Source: CAWCXF01 sp963799455
GTDB taxonomy: Bacteria > Pseudomonadota > Alphaproteobacteria > Rhodobacterales > Rhodobacteraceae
Direction: 5' to 3'
Assembly (NCBI GenBank): GCA_963799455.1
Contig: CAWCXF010000008.1
Coordinates: forward strand, 186,001-250,000
Length of the DNA stretch: 64,000 nucleotides
Shown here: positions 18,741-28,180 of the stretch, one piece after another
How the letters are laid out: each line of letters opens with the position of its first letter
Position numbering within the stretch: the stretch's first letter is position 1
The notes under the pieces: model-generated
The model's database searches: none
What the model saw: the letters and a program-made list of their open reading frames with translations, nothing else
Told to the model about the DNA's origin: nothing
Program-made: the position numbers and the translations under genes

Positions 18741-18929
18741 GCGGCCGGGGCCCGAGGCGCCGCCCGCGCGTAGGATGGCCGGATGCCAGGGTTTTGAGGT
18801 GACCCCGCGGCAAAGACGTTGCAATCCATCTTCTGTTAATGCCCAATGAAGGCAGCCGAGCCTCGCTTGCCGACCGGCCCCGTCCTCGACGCCGAGGCCG
18901 TTGCAATCAGAACACCCAGGGAGACCCCG

Positions 18930-20603
18930 ATGAGCCACCCGACGATCAACGGAAAGCCGGTGCATCCGGCCGCCAGGATGTATGCCGAGGAGCACCTCGC
19001 CGGGAAGATCGGCCGGCGCGAGTTCCTCACCCGCGCCACCTCCATGGGCGTCACCGCCGCGGGCGCCTACGCCATGATCGGCGTCGCGTTGCCGCAGGCC
19101 GCGCGCGCCCAGGCCGCCGAGGGCGGCACGCTGCGCATCCAGCAGGAGGTCCGCCCGCTCAAGGATCCGCGCACCTGGGACTGGTCCCAGATCGCCAATT
19201 TCGGCCGCGGCTGGCTCGAATACCTCGCCGAGTACCAGATCGACGGCTCCTTCCGCCCGATGCTGCTGGAGTCCTGGGAGGTCAGCGACGACGCCACGAG
19301 CTACACGCTGAACGTGCGCCCGGGCGTCACCTGGAACAACGGCGACCCGTTCACCGCGCAGGATGTGGCCCACAATTTCCAGCGCTGGTGCGACGCGGGT
19401 GTCGAGGGCAACTCGATGGCCTCGCGCATGATCGGGCTGGTGGACCCCGAGACCCAGAAGGCGCGCGAGGGCGCGATCGAGGTCGTGGACGACCAGACCG
19501 TCGTGCTCAATCTGGACACGGCCAACATCGCGCTGATCGCCGACGTCACCGACTACCCCGCCGCGGTCGTCCACCCCTCCTACGACGGCGGCGACTTCAT
19601 GGGCGAGGGCCAGGCGATCGGCACCGGACCCTTCCTGCCCGAGAGCCTCGACGTGGGCGTCAAGGGCGTGCTGGTGAGGAACGCGGACCATCAGTGGTGG
19701 GGCGAAGAGGTCTACGGCGGCCCGTTCCTCGAGAGGGTCGAGTTCATCGACTACGGCACCGACCCCGCCTCCTGGCTCGCAGCACTCGAGTCCGAGGAGG
19801 TCGACATGCTCTACGAGAGCGTGGGCGAGTTCATCGAGATCATGGACAGCCTCGACCTGGTGAAGTCCGAGGCCGTCACCGCCAACACCATCACCATCCG
19901 GCCCAACCAGCTCGCCGAGGTGGACGGGATGCGCCCCTACGAGGACGTGCGCGTGCGCCGGGCGCTCCAGCTCGCCTGCGACAACGCGGTGCTGCTGGAG
20001 CTGGGCTACTCGGGCCTCGGCATCCCGGCCGAGAACCATCACGTCGCCCCGATCCATCCCGAATACGCCGAGGTGCCGGCGCCGGTCTACGACCCCGAGC
20101 AGGCGCGCGCGCTGATGGAGGAGGCGGGCATGGCCGACTTCGAGCACGAGCTGATCTCGATCGACGACGACTGGCGCAAGAACACCACCGACGCCGTGGC
20201 CGCCCAGCTCCGCGACGCCGGCATCAACGTCAAGCGCACCATCCTGCCGGGCTCCACCTTCTGGAACGACTGGGCCAAGTTCCCGTTCAGCTCGACCAAC
20301 TGGAACCAGCGCCCCTTGGGCGTGCAGGTGCTGAACCTCGCCTACCGCTCGGGCGAGGCCTGGAACGAGACCGGCTACTCGAACGAGGAGTTCGACTCGC
20401 TCCTGACCGAGGCCAACTCCATCGTGGACGCCGACCGGCGCCGCGAGGTGATGGCCAAGCTCGAGACCAAGCTCCAGGAGGACGGCGTGATCATCCAGCC
20501 CTACTGGCTGTCGATCTACCGCCACTACCGCGACTACGTGACCGGCGCGGAGATGCACCCCAGCTACGAGATCCACCTCTACAAGCTCGGCCTCGCGGCC
20601 TGA
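18930..20603 (+). CDS. ABC importer solute-binding protein, family 5
   Basis: Periplasmic binding protein of the peptide/opine/nickel family (SBP_bac_5). The 557-residue protein carries a twin-arginine export signal: RR at residues 29-30 in GRREFLTRATSMG, then a hydrophobic stretch ending PQAARAQA. The mature part has the family blocks YTLNVRPGVTWNNGDPFTAQDV and DVRVRRALQLACD. The ATG at 18930 follows GGGAGA; an upstream ATG was rejected because the preceding 28 codons are unlike the family. It is the first gene of a binding protein-permease-permease-ATPase operon. The ligand cannot be told from sequence; peptides or peptide-like compounds are likely. Confidence 0.93.
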   Translation: MSHPTINGKPVHPAARMYAEEHLAGKIGRREFLTRATSMGVTAAGAYAMIGVALPQAARAQAAEGGTLRIQQEVRPLKDPRTWDWSQIANFGRGWLEYLAEYQIDGSFRPMLLESWEVSDDATSYTLNVRPGVTWNNGDPFTAQDVAHNFQRWCDAGVEGNSMASRMIGLVDPETQKAREGAIEVVDDQTVVLNLDTANIALIADVTDYPAAVVHPSYDGGDFMGEGQAIGTGPFLPESLDVGVKGVLVRNADHQWWGEEVYGGPFLERVEFIDYGTDPASWLAALESEEVDMLYESVGEFIEIMDSLDLVKSEAVTANTITIRPNQLAEVDGMRPYEDVRVRRALQLACDNAVLLELGYSGLGIPAENHHVAPIHPEYAEVPAPVYDPEQARALMEEAGMADFEHELISIDDDWRKNTTDAVAAQLRDAGINVKRTILPGSTFWNDWAKFPFSSTNWNQRPLGVQVLNLAYRSGEAWNETGYSNEEFDSLLTEANSIVDADRRREVMAKLETKLQEDGVIIQPYWLSIYRHYRDYVTGAEMHPSYEIHLYKLGLAA

Positions 20604-20609
20604 GCCGGC

Positions 20610-20631
20610 CGGCCGGCCTCCGGGCCGGCCG
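20610..20631 (+). terminator. Hairpin between binding protein and permease genes
   Basis: A perfect 9-bp GC stem (core GGCCGGCC, loop TCCG) lies directly after the binding-protein stop and is followed by a C-run rather than T-run. Such intercistronic hairpins commonly protect the abundant binding-protein mRNA and reduce permease expression. The stem is visible; the role is inferred. Confidence 0.45.
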
Positions 20632-20750
20632 CCCCCCCCCCGTGCCGCCCCGAAGGCCGGCGCGGGGCGCGCGCGCGATGAGCCGTCCGCGCCTCGGCGC
20701 GACATGTCAGCACTCGGCCGCGTCCCGGCGCGGCGTGCCCGGAGGCGACC

Positions 20751-21797
20751 TTGGGCCTGTTCATCCTCAAGCGCATCGGCGTGATGATCGCCACCGCGAT
20801 CTGCCTGACCTTCATCGTCTTCTTCCTCACCAACCTCTACCCGAACCTCGAGAAGCTGGCGAAGTTCGAGGGCAACCAGCGCATGACCGACGAGCAAGTC
20901 GAGAGCTGGCTCGGCGATCGCGGCCACCTCCAGCCGCTGCCCGTGAAGTACGGCCAGTGGCTCGGCGTGTGGCCCGGCTTCGTCAACGTCACCGAGGACG
21001 GCCGCGTCTTCGGCCGCTGCATCGAGGACGGCATGACGCCCGAGGAGGCGCCGCGCTTCTGCGGCGTGATCCAGGGCGACTGGGGCACGTCCTCGGTGTT
21101 CCGCGAGGACGTGGCCGAGATCGTCGCGCGCGCGCTCGGCTACACCGGCTGGCTGATGCTGTTCGTGATGCTGCTGATGGTGCCGTCCGCGCTGATCGTG
21201 GGCGTGCTCGCGGGCATGCGCGAGGGCTCGAAGCTCGACCGCTCGCTCTCGACCTTCTCGATCGCCACCACCGCCACGCCCGAATACGTCTCGGGGGTGA
21301 TCTTCATCGCCGTCTTCGCCTCCTCCACCGTCGGGCTCAAATGGTTCAAGGGCACCGCGACGAGCGCGATGGACGACATCACCTTCGAGAACTTCTTCCT
21401 GCCGGTGCTCACGATCGCGCTCTACGGCATGGGCTACATCGCGCGCATGACGCGCGCCTCGATGACCGAGGTGATGACCGCGCAGTACATCCGCACCGCG
21501 CGCCTCAAGGGCGTGTCGTTCCCCAACATCGTGCTGCGCCACGCGCTCAGGAACGCGCTGATCGCGCCCTTCACCGTCATCATGCTCCAGTTCCCGTGGC
21601 TGCTGAACGGCGTCGTGATCGTGGAGACGCTCTTCAACTACAAGGGGTTCGGCTGGACGCTGGTCCAGGCGGCCTCGAACAACGACATCGAGGCGCTCCT
21701 GGGCTGCTCGGTGGTGGCCGTGATCGTCGTGCTTCTGACGCAGCTCATCTCCGACATCGGCTACGTCTACCTCAACCCCCGCATCCGGATCGCCTGA
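20751..21797 (+). CDS. ABC transporter permease (DppB type)
   Basis: Inner-membrane permease of the peptide ABC importer family. The 348-residue protein starts at TTG with GGAGG six nt upstream and begins with a membrane helix (LKRIGVMIATAICLTFIVFFL). It has the BPD-transporter loop region with YIRTARLKGVSFPNIVLRHA, the EAA-type motif that contacts the ATPase, and ends in a helix with YVYLNPRIRIA. A roughly 90-residue periplasmic insert after the first helix (EKLAKFEGNQRMTDEQVESW onward) is longer than in DppB of enteric bacteria but occurs in this subfamily. Confidence 0.93.
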   Translation: MGLFILKRIGVMIATAICLTFIVFFLTNLYPNLEKLAKFEGNQRMTDEQVESWLGDRGHLQPLPVKYGQWLGVWPGFVNVTEDGRVFGRCIEDGMTPEEAPRFCGVIQGDWGTSSVFREDVAEIVARALGYTGWLMLFVMLLMVPSALIVGVLAGMREGSKLDRSLSTFSIATTATPEYVSGVIFIAVFASSTVGLKWFKGTATSAMDDITFENFFLPVLTIALYGMGYIARMTRASMTEVMTAQYIRTARLKGVSFPNIVLRHALRNALIAPFTVIMLQFPWLLNGVVIVETLFNYKGFGWTLVQAASNNDIEALLGCSVVAVIVVLLTQLISDIGYVYLNPRIRIA

Positions 21798-21807
21798 GGA
21801 GTCCCGC

Positions 21808-23223
21808 ATGGAGCCGCTCACCTGGACCGGATCGCTCTCGGTCCTCGTCCCCATCCTCTACACCGCCGCGGCCGTCTGGCTGATCGCCGCCGTGCTGCGC
21901 ATCGTGCTCGCGCTCTTCCTGAGCGAGACCCAGCCCGAGGTGCAGCCCGACGGCACGCTCGCGGCCACGCGCGGCCCGCTGGAGATGGTGGGGACGGTGG
22001 CGCTCTGGGCCTTCCTCGCGGTGCTGGGCGTGATCGCGCTCTTCGTGCTGGGAGGCGTGGTGCTCGGCACGGGCGGCGGCATCCTCGGGGCCATCTCGCG
22101 CCGCTTCCTGCCGGTGTGGATCCTGCTCGTCGCCACCTTCGCGCTGTCGATCCGCTTCAAGCGCAGGCTGGGGCTCTACGGCAAGCTGTTCGACTCCACG
22201 ATCGGCATGGTCGGCTTCGCCATCGTCCTGTTCTGGGTCTTCACCGCGGTCTGCGCGGGCTTCGACCTCGTGGCCACCCACGGCGCGCTCCTGCAGATCT
22301 CGCCGCTGAAGAACGGGCTGCCCGGCTCGCCGTTGCCCGAGGGCGAGGCGAGCTACCCCTACTACCTGCTCGGCGGCGACAACCTCGGGCGCGACGTGTT
22401 CAGCCGCGTGGTCTACGGCTCGCTGATCGTGATGCAGATCGCGCCCTTCGCCACGCTCTTCGCCTTCATGGTCGGCATCACGCTGGGGCTGCCCGCGGGC
22501 TACTACGGCGGCCGGCTGGACACCTTCCTGTCGTTCCTGGCGAACCTCATCCTCGCCTTCCCGGTGATCCTGCTCTTCTACCTGCTTGTGACGCCCGAGA
22601 TCGTGGCCACCGGCATCCCGGTCTACATGGCCGCGGTGCTGTTCTTCTTCCCGATCATCTTCCTGACGGTGCTCTTCAACTCGCGCTTCCACACCCAGCC
22701 CATGAAGCGCAACCTCTACCTCGCCGTGACGCTGGTGATCGGGCTGTGGCTCTACGCCGGCATCGCCTGGGACGCGGACCCCTTGGGCCTCATCTCGATG
22801 CCGCCGAACCTGCTGGTGGTGTTCGTCGCGGTGGTGTTCGTGAACTCGCCCACCGTGTTCCGCATCGTCCGGGGCATCGTGCTCGACATCAAGACGCGCG
22901 ACTACGTCGCCGCCGGCCAGACCCGCGGCGAGGGCGCGTGGTACATCATGCTGTGGGAGATCCTGCCCAACGCCCGAGGGCCGCTGATCGTCGATTTCTG
23001 CCTGCGGATCGGCTACACGACGATCCTGCTCGGCACGCTCGGCTTCTTCGGCCTGGGGCTCTCGCCCGAGAGCCCCGACTGGGGCAGCACCATCAACGAC
23101 GGGCGCAAGCTGCTGTCGATCTACCTGCACCCTGCGATCGCACCGGCGCTCGCGCTGATGAGCCTGGTGCTGGGGCTGAACCTGCTGGCGGACGGGCTGC
23201 GGGAAGAGAGCTTGAGGGATTGA
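21808..23223 (+). CDS. ABC transporter permease (DppC type)
   Basis: Second membrane subunit of the importer. The 471-residue protein is longer than typical DppC (about 300). An N-terminal 170 residues with four hydrophobic segments precede the core, which starts around GGDNLGRDVFSRVVYGS. The EAA-like ATPase contact is DYVAAGQTRGEGAWYIMLWEILPN, and the protein ends LADGLREESLRD as in the family. The ATG follows a GAGGAG site 10 bp after the first permease stop. The next 456 bp are non-coding and of foreign composition, separating it from its ATPase. Confidence 0.92.
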   Translation: MEPLTWTGSLSVLVPILYTAAAVWLIAAVLRIVLALFLSETQPEVQPDGTLAATRGPLEMVGTVALWAFLAVLGVIALFVLGGVVLGTGGGILGAISRRFLPVWILLVATFALSIRFKRRLGLYGKLFDSTIGMVGFAIVLFWVFTAVCAGFDLVATHGALLQISPLKNGLPGSPLPEGEASYPYYLLGGDNLGRDVFSRVVYGSLIVMQIAPFATLFAFMVGITLGLPAGYYGGRLDTFLSFLANLILAFPVILLFYLLVTPEIVATGIPVYMAAVLFFFPIIFLTVLFNSRFHTQPMKRNLYLAVTLVIGLWLYAGIAWDADPLGLISMPPNLLVVFVAVVFVNSPTVFRIVRGIVLDIKTRDYVAAGQTRGEGAWYIMLWEILPNARGPLIVDFCLRIGYTTILLGTLGFFGLGLSPESPDWGSTINDGRKLLSIYLHPAIAPALALMSLVLGLNLLADGLREESLRD

Positions 23224-23679
23224 TGCGAAGCTGTTAGCTCGCTATCGCGACGCGAGGCAAAGCGGTTGCGGACGAGCCACAGATTCGAGCGAAGAAGACT
23301 GTCACTACTTGGAGCGACTGCGCGAAGAGGAGTTCTGGACGCTGATGGCTTTAGGATCTCCGCGCCATTGACCATATCAGATCAATGAGCCGTTCAGTTC
23401 CCCAGCACGTTACAGCTACGAAACGATAAGTCATAGGGTATGCGATAACTAGCCCAGTCAGGTAAGCGGATCGATGAAGCAGACGCCAAAGATAGTGATG
23501 GGACGGATGTTCGGAGAGCAATGCTAGAGCGCAGTACAGCTGCGTATCCTATCGAGCGTATGCCTACGCGGCAGGGCAACAGCGAGGGAATACAGCTCGC
23601 CACAAGAGATTGCAGCGCTTCGAGAACTGTTTCTCGCTAATGCTCGAGCGCCGGACACCGGAACCTAGTAGCGAGACTA
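23224..23679. other. Low-GC non-coding island inside the ABC operon
   Basis: About 456 bp directly after the permease stop and directly before the ATPase coding region. Counting three 60-base lines gives about 48-53% GC, against about 70% or more in the neighbouring genes. All six frames contain stops within short distances. Four CTAG tetramers occur here, although CTAG is rare elsewhere. Small inverted repeats are present (ATTGA...TCAAT near 23367-23386, CTAGT-AGCGAG-ACTAG near 23664-23679). I recognise no gene, terminator, IS end or tRNA. It could be an eroded insertion or a mis-assembled segment. Confidence 0.6.
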
Positions 23680-25765
23680 GTGATTGCCACCTACGACGGC
23701 CCCATCCTCGAGATCGAGAACCTCTCGATCTCCTTCTTCACCCGGCTGCGCGAGATCCCCGCCGTGATGGACTTCTCCTGCACCGTCATGCCGGGCGAGG
23801 CGATGGGCCTCGTGGGCGAGTCGGGCTGCGGCAAGTCCACCGTGGCCTTGGGCGTCATGCGCGACCTCGGCGTCAACGGGCGCATCGTCGGCGGCACCAT
23901 CAAGTTCAAGGGCCGCGACCTCACCGCCATGAGCCCCGAGGAGCTGCGCCGGATCCGCGGCTCCGAGATCGCCATGATCTACCAGGAGCCCATGGCCTCG
24001 CTGAACCCCGCCATGCGCGTGGGACAGCAGCTCATGGAGGTGCCGCGCATCCACGAGGGCACCGCGAGGGGCGACGCGCGCGACATGGCGCGCCAGGTGA
24101 TCGCGGACGTGAAGCTCCCCGACCCCGACCGCATCCTCGACGCCTACCCCCACCAGCTCTCGGGCGGGCAGCAGCAGCGCATCGTCATCGCCATGGCGCT
24201 GATGTCGAAGCCCGCGCTCTTGATCCTCGACGAGCCCACCACCGCGCTCGACGTGACGGTGGAGGCCGGCATCGTCGAGCTCGTGAAGGATCTGGGCGTC
24301 AAGTACGGCACCTCGATGCTGTTCATCTCGCACAACCTCGGGCTCATCCTCGACACCTGCGACCGGCTCTGCGTGATGTATTCGGGCGAGGCCGTCGAGA
24401 CGGGCTCGATCAAGGACGTGTTCGACCGGATGCGCCACCCCTACACCCAGGCGCTGTTCCGCTCGATCCCGCTGCCCACCGCCAACAAGTCCTCGCGCCC
24501 GCTGGTCGCCATCCCCGGCAACTTCCCCCTGCCCCACGAGCGCCCGCCGGGCTGCAACTTCGGGCCGCGCTGCGACTACTTCGAGGCCGGGCGCTGCGAC
24601 GCCCAGGCCATCCCCGTCGAGCCCGTGCCGGGCGACGACCGCCACGGCACCCGCTGCCTGCGCTGGGACGAGATCGACTGGGACGCGCCGATCAAGGACG
24701 CGGTGGTCAAGGAGAAGGGGACCGTGGGCGATGTGGTCCTGCGGATGGAGGACCTCAAGAAGTACTACGAGGTCGCGGCCAACGCGCTGTTCGGGGGTCG
24801 TGGCGCCAAGAAGGTCGTCAAGGCCAACGAGACGCTCACCTTCGAGGCGCGCGAGTCCGAGACGCTCGCCATCGTCGGCGAGTTCGGGCTGCGGCAAGTC
24901 CACCTTCGCCAAGGTGCTGATGGGGCTCGAGACCGCGACGAGCGGCAAGATCCTGATCGACAACCGCTCGATCGAGGACGTGCCGATCGAGAAGCGCGAC
25001 ACCGAGACCATCGCGGACGTGCAGATGGTGTTCCAGAACCCCTTCGACACGCTCAACCCCTCGATGACGGTGGGGCGCCAGATCATGCGCGCGCTCGAGA
25101 TCTTCCGCGTCGGCAAGTCGGAGGCCGAGCGCCGCCGGCGGACGCTGGAGCTGCTGGACCTCGTGAAGCTCCCGCGCGAGTTCGCCGACCGGATGCCGCG
25201 CCAGCTCTCGGGCGGCCAGAAGCAGCGCGTGGGCATCGCGCGTGCCTTCGCGGGCGACGCGCGCATCGTGGTGGCCGACGAGCCGGTCTCGGCGCTCGAC
25301 GTGTCGGTGCAGGCCGCCGTCACGGACCTGCTGATGGAGATCCAGCGCCGCAACAAGACGACGCTGCTGTTCATCTCCCACGACCTGTCGATCGTGCGCT
25401 ACCTCGCCGACCGGGTGATGGTCATGTATCTCGGCCACGTGGTCGAGCTCGGCACGACCGACGAGGTGTTCTCGCCGCCCTACCACCCCTACACCGAGGC
25501 GCTGCTCTCGGCCGTGCCGATCGCCGACACGCGCGTGGTCAAGAAGCGCATCGTGCTCGACGGCGACATCCCGTCCGCGATGAACCCGCCGCCCGGCTGC
25601 CCCTTCCAGACCCGCTGCCGCTGGAAGTCCGAGGTGCCCGGGAACAAGTGCGAGACCGAGGTGCCGCCGCAGAAGCGCTTCCCCTCGGGCCACCAGATCA
25701 AGTGCTGGCTCTCCGACGAGCAGATGGCGCGCATGGAGCCTGTCATCACCATCGCCGCCGAGTAG
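23680..25765 (+). pseudogene. Double ATP-binding protein of peptide ABC importer, frameshifted
   Basis: Two fused ABC ATPase domains (DppD-DppF type). Domain 1 has Walker A GLVGESGCGKSTVALG, signature LSGGQQQRIVIAMAL, Walker B ALLILDEPTTALD and a cysteine-rich oligopeptide C-terminal region (GCNFGPRCDYFEAGRCDA). Domain 2 has SGCGKSTFAKVLMG, LSGGQKQRVGIARAF, VVADEPVSALD and a second cysteine-rich tail. The frame breaks at 24883-24884, where GAGTTCGGG replaces the expected GAGTCGGG. Removing one T restores a 694-residue protein. The break is within Walker A of domain 2, so as read the gene would give only the first half. The GTG start at 23680 abuts the low-GC island, and its ribosome-binding site is poor. 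Confidence 0.88.
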
Positions 25766-25838
25766 CGCGCCGGCCCGTGGCGTCTGGACGCGGGCGCCCC
25801 GCGCGGTAACCTGGGGCGGACGCCGAAGGGGGACGCGG

Positions 25839-26669
25839 ATGGCCAGGGATCTCGGATGGGCGATGCCCGTGATGCGCGCGGGCTACGCCGGGCGCGGGCT
25901 CGTCTACCTCGCCGTGGCGGGCTTCTCGCTCTGGGCGATCTGGCGCGGCGGGCAGGCGCAGGGCACGGGGTCGGCGCTGGAGGCGCTGGAGCGCAGCCCC
26001 TGGGGCAAGGTCGCCCTCGCGCTCATCGCGCTGGGCCTGGTCGCCTACGCGGCGTGGCGCGCGATCGACGCCTGGCTCGACCTGGAGGACTACGGGACGG
26101 ACGCCAAGGGGCTCGTGGCCCGCGCGGGCATGATCGTCACGGGGCTCGTGCACCTCGCGCTCGCGGTCGCGGCGGTCACGGTCCTCTTCACCGCCGGCGG
26201 ATCGGGCTCCGATGGCGGCTCGTCGATCGCGCGCTTCACGGGCGAGGTGATGTCCTGGCCGGCCGGGCGCTGGATCGTGGGCATCGCGGGCCTGCTCACG
26301 ATCGGCGCCGGGATCTACTACGCCGTGAAGGCCTGGAAGGCGTCCTACCGGGAGCACCTTCACGCCAACCCGGCGACGCGGCGTCTGAACCCCGTGCTGC
26401 GCGCGGGCGTCGCGGCGCAGGCGGTGATCGTCGGCGTGGTCGGCGGCTTCCTCGTCGTGGCGGCGTGGCGGGCCAATCCGGGCGAGGCCGGCGGGGTGGG
26501 CGAGGTGTTCGACTGGCTCGCCGCCAGGCCCTTCGGCAACCTGCTGGTGATCCTGCTGTGCGCGGGCCTCCTCGGCTTCGCGCTGTTCCTCTTCGTCAAC
26601 GCGGCCTATCGCATCGTCCCCAAGCTCGCCGACGACGAGCCCCTGACGCTGGGCGCGGCGCTCTCCTGA
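25839..26669 (+). CDS. DUF1206 membrane protein
   Basis: Integral membrane protein of unknown function with DUF1206 repeats. The 276-residue protein contains three repeats of about 75-80 residues, each with two hydrophobic helices and starting with an Arg-Ala/Gly-Tyr/Met-Gly motif (MRAGYAGRGLVYLAVAG, VARAGMIVTGLVHLALAV, LRAGVAAQAVIVGVVGG), giving six membrane spans. The ATG follows GGGGGA. It lies 73 bp after the ABC ATPase on the same strand but is not known to belong to that importer, and it is convergent with the transglycosylase gene 12 bp further on. Confidence 0.85.
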   Translation: MARDLGWAMPVMRAGYAGRGLVYLAVAGFSLWAIWRGGQAQGTGSALEALERSPWGKVALALIALGLVAYAAWRAIDAWLDLEDYGTDAKGLVARAGMIVTGLVHLALAVAAVTVLFTAGGSGSDGGSSIARFTGEVMSWPAGRWIVGIAGLLTIGAGIYYAVKAWKASYREHLHANPATRRLNPVLRAGVAAQAVIVGVVGGFLVVAAWRANPGEAGGVGEVFDWLAARPFGNLLVILLCAGLLGFALFLFVNAAYRIVPKLADDEPLTLGAALS

Positions 26670-26681
26670 CGGGCCCGCCCC

Positions 26682-27263
26682 TCAGGAGCCCATGATCGCC
26701 ACGACGTAGCCCATCGTCTCGGCGTAGGGCGGCACGCCGCCGTAGCGCGCGACCGCCTCGGGCCCCGCGTTGTAGGCCGCGAGCGCCAGCCGCCAGTCGC
26801 CGAAGCGGTCGAACTGGCGGCGCAGGTAGCGCGCGCCGCCTTCGAGGTTCTGCCTCGGGTCGGCGGGGTTCACGCCGAGCCTCGCGGCCGTGCCGGGCAT
26901 CAGCTGAGCGAGCCCCAAGGCGCCCTTGCGCGACACCGCCACGGGGTTCCAGCCGCTCTCCTGCTGCACCAGCCGGGCGAACAGGTGCTCGGGCACCCCG
27001 TGGCGCCGCGCGGCATCGCGCGCGAGCGTGAGGAAGGGCCCGCGATAAGCGCCGGCATAGGCCGCCTCGGCCACGACCGTCGAGGGTGCCGAGGCCGGCT
27101 TGAGCCGCGACGATCCCGCGTATTGCTGCGCCGCGCGCCCGTCGAGCACCCGCACCCTCGCGCCCAGCACGTCGCGCGCGCTCACGCCCGATCCCGAGAA
27201 CAGCGGCTCGGCCGCCCCCGCCATCGGCAGCGCCATCATCGCCGCCGCAACCAGATGCCGCAT
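26682..27263 (-). CDS. Lytic transglycosylase (SLT/GH23 domain)
   Basis: Secreted murein-cleaving enzyme. The 193-residue protein starts at the ATG 27261-27263, preceded by GGAGGAGG, with a short signal peptide (MRHLVAAAMMALPMAGAAEP). The GH23 core has the catalytic-glutamate motif VQQESGWNPVAVS, then GALGLAQLMPGTAARLGV, the YLRRQF segment and AAYNAGPEAVARYGG. The enzyme is small, essentially one catalytic domain without a substrate-binding module. It is divergent from ssb with about 140 bp between starts. Confidence 0.92.
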   Translation of the reverse strand: MRHLVAAAMMALPMAGAAEPLFSGSGVSARDVLGARVRVLDGRAAQQYAGSSRLKPASAPSTVVAEAAYAGAYRGPFLTLARDAARRHGVPEHLFARLVQQESGWNPVAVSRKGALGLAQLMPGTAARLGVNPADPRQNLEGGARYLRRQFDRFGDWRLALAAYNAGPEAVARYGGVPPYAETMGYVVAIMGS

Positions 27264-27405
27264 GCCTCCTCCCGCCCCGTCCGCCCCCTGGATCGCGGGG
27301 ACGTTACCGTTGGGGCACGCCGCCGTGAAGCCCCGAAGAGGCCCTGTCGCGCCCCTCCGGGCAGGTGTAGGATCGTGTCCGGGCAGCATGAGGGGGAGGG
27401 CCGCC

Positions 27406-27903
27406 GTGGCAGGCTCCGTGAACAAGGTCATCCTGATCGGCAACCTCGGGCGCGACCCGGAGGTGCGCACCTTCCAGAACGGCGGCAAGGTGGTGAACCT
27501 GCGCCTGGCCACCTCGGAGCGATGGAAGGACCGCAACAGCGGAGAGCAGCGCGAGCGCACCGAATGGCACTCGGTCGCCATCTTCAACGAGAACCTCGGC
27601 CGGATCGCGGAGCAGTACCTCAAGAAGGGCTCGAACGTCTACGTCGAGGGTCAGCTCGAGACCCGCAAGTGGCAGGACCAGTCCGGCCAGGACCGCTACT
27701 CCACCGAGGTGGTCTTGCGGCAGTTCCGGGGCGAGCTGACCCTGCTCGGCGGCAGGGGCGAGGGCGGCGGCGGGGGCGGCGGGGACGAGGACCACGGCGG
27801 CGGCCGCAGCTATGGCGGGGGAGGTGGCGGCGGCGGCGGCGGGCGCCAGGGCGGCTACTCCGGCCCGTCGAGCGACCTGGAGGACGACGAGATCCCGTTC
27901 TAG
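27406..27903 (+). CDS. ssb: Single-stranded DNA-binding protein
   Basis: Tetrameric single-strand DNA-binding protein for replication and repair. The 165-residue protein has the OB fold from MAGSVNKVILIGNLGRDPEV to about residue 110 (KWQDQSGQDRYSTEVV), a linker of glycine runs and the acidic protein-interaction tail DDEIPF. I chose GTG 27406 because GGGGGAGGG lies 5 nt upstream and the product matches the family start; an in-frame ATG six codons earlier is possible. Downstream sequence drops abruptly in GC and leads into insertion-sequence remnants. Confidence 0.95.
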   Translation: MAGSVNKVILIGNLGRDPEVRTFQNGGKVVNLRLATSERWKDRNSGEQRERTEWHSVAIFNENLGRIAEQYLKKGSNVYVEGQLETRKWQDQSGQDRYSTEVVLRQFRGELTLLGGRGEGGGGGGGDEDHGGGRSYGGGGGGGGGGRQGGYSGPSSDLEDDEIPF

Positions 27904-28012
27904 CCGGGTGGACATCAAGACCGGTAGTTTTACCTAGGAACGTCCGTCTCGGTTATGACTTAGCTCTCTTGAGTTCCTATTGCTCCATGGTCTTTCTTCC
28001 CTTATGTGAAGA
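27904..28012. other. AT-richer spacer between ssb and IS remnants
   Basis: About 109 bp with clearly lower GC than ssb (for example GTAGTTTTACCTAGGAACG and CTCTTGAGTTCCTATTGCTC). No open frame of note and no hairpin with a T-run. Probably debris of an earlier insertion. Confidence 0.45.
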
Positions 28013-28141
28013 GGCCTTGTTGCACGAAGCCTGCCCGGGATTCACATTGCCGGTCCAGCGGCATAGCTGGGCGTCATGTCCAAGCCTGCCCCGACGCGCT
28101 ACCGCACCCTGAACTGGTCCGCCTACAACGCGTCGCTGCGT
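28013..28141 (+). mobile_element. 5' fragment of an IS5-family (IS903-like) element
   Basis: Starts with an end resembling IS903-type termini (GGCCTTGTTGCACGAAGCC). From 28076 it encodes the first 22 codons of a transposase, MSKPAPTRYRTLNWSAYNAS, a start I recognise from IS5-family transposases of Rhodobacteraceae. Similarity stops after about codon 22, where the end of the next transposon-derived segment begins. It is non-functional. Confidence 0.6.
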
Positions 28142-28180
28142 GATGTCAGGCGTCACGGCAAACTGGTCCGGCCTGTTGCC

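Noticed and set aside
17613..21854. A 1413-codon open frame opposite miaA and the ABC genes
   Set aside because: Its composition (His, Asp, Val, Arg, Gly runs) is that of an antisense shadow, while the plus-strand genes there carry clear family motifs.
23121..23375. Short minus-strand frames in and near the low-GC island (84 and 69 codons)
   Set aside because: No start signals or resemblance to known proteins; serine-rich random-looking translations.
23664..23690. Possible cloning-vector remnant because ACTAGTGATT resembles a T-vector junction
   Set aside because: Only ten bases match and no flanking vector sequence is present, so chance is more likely in a region already rich in CTAG.
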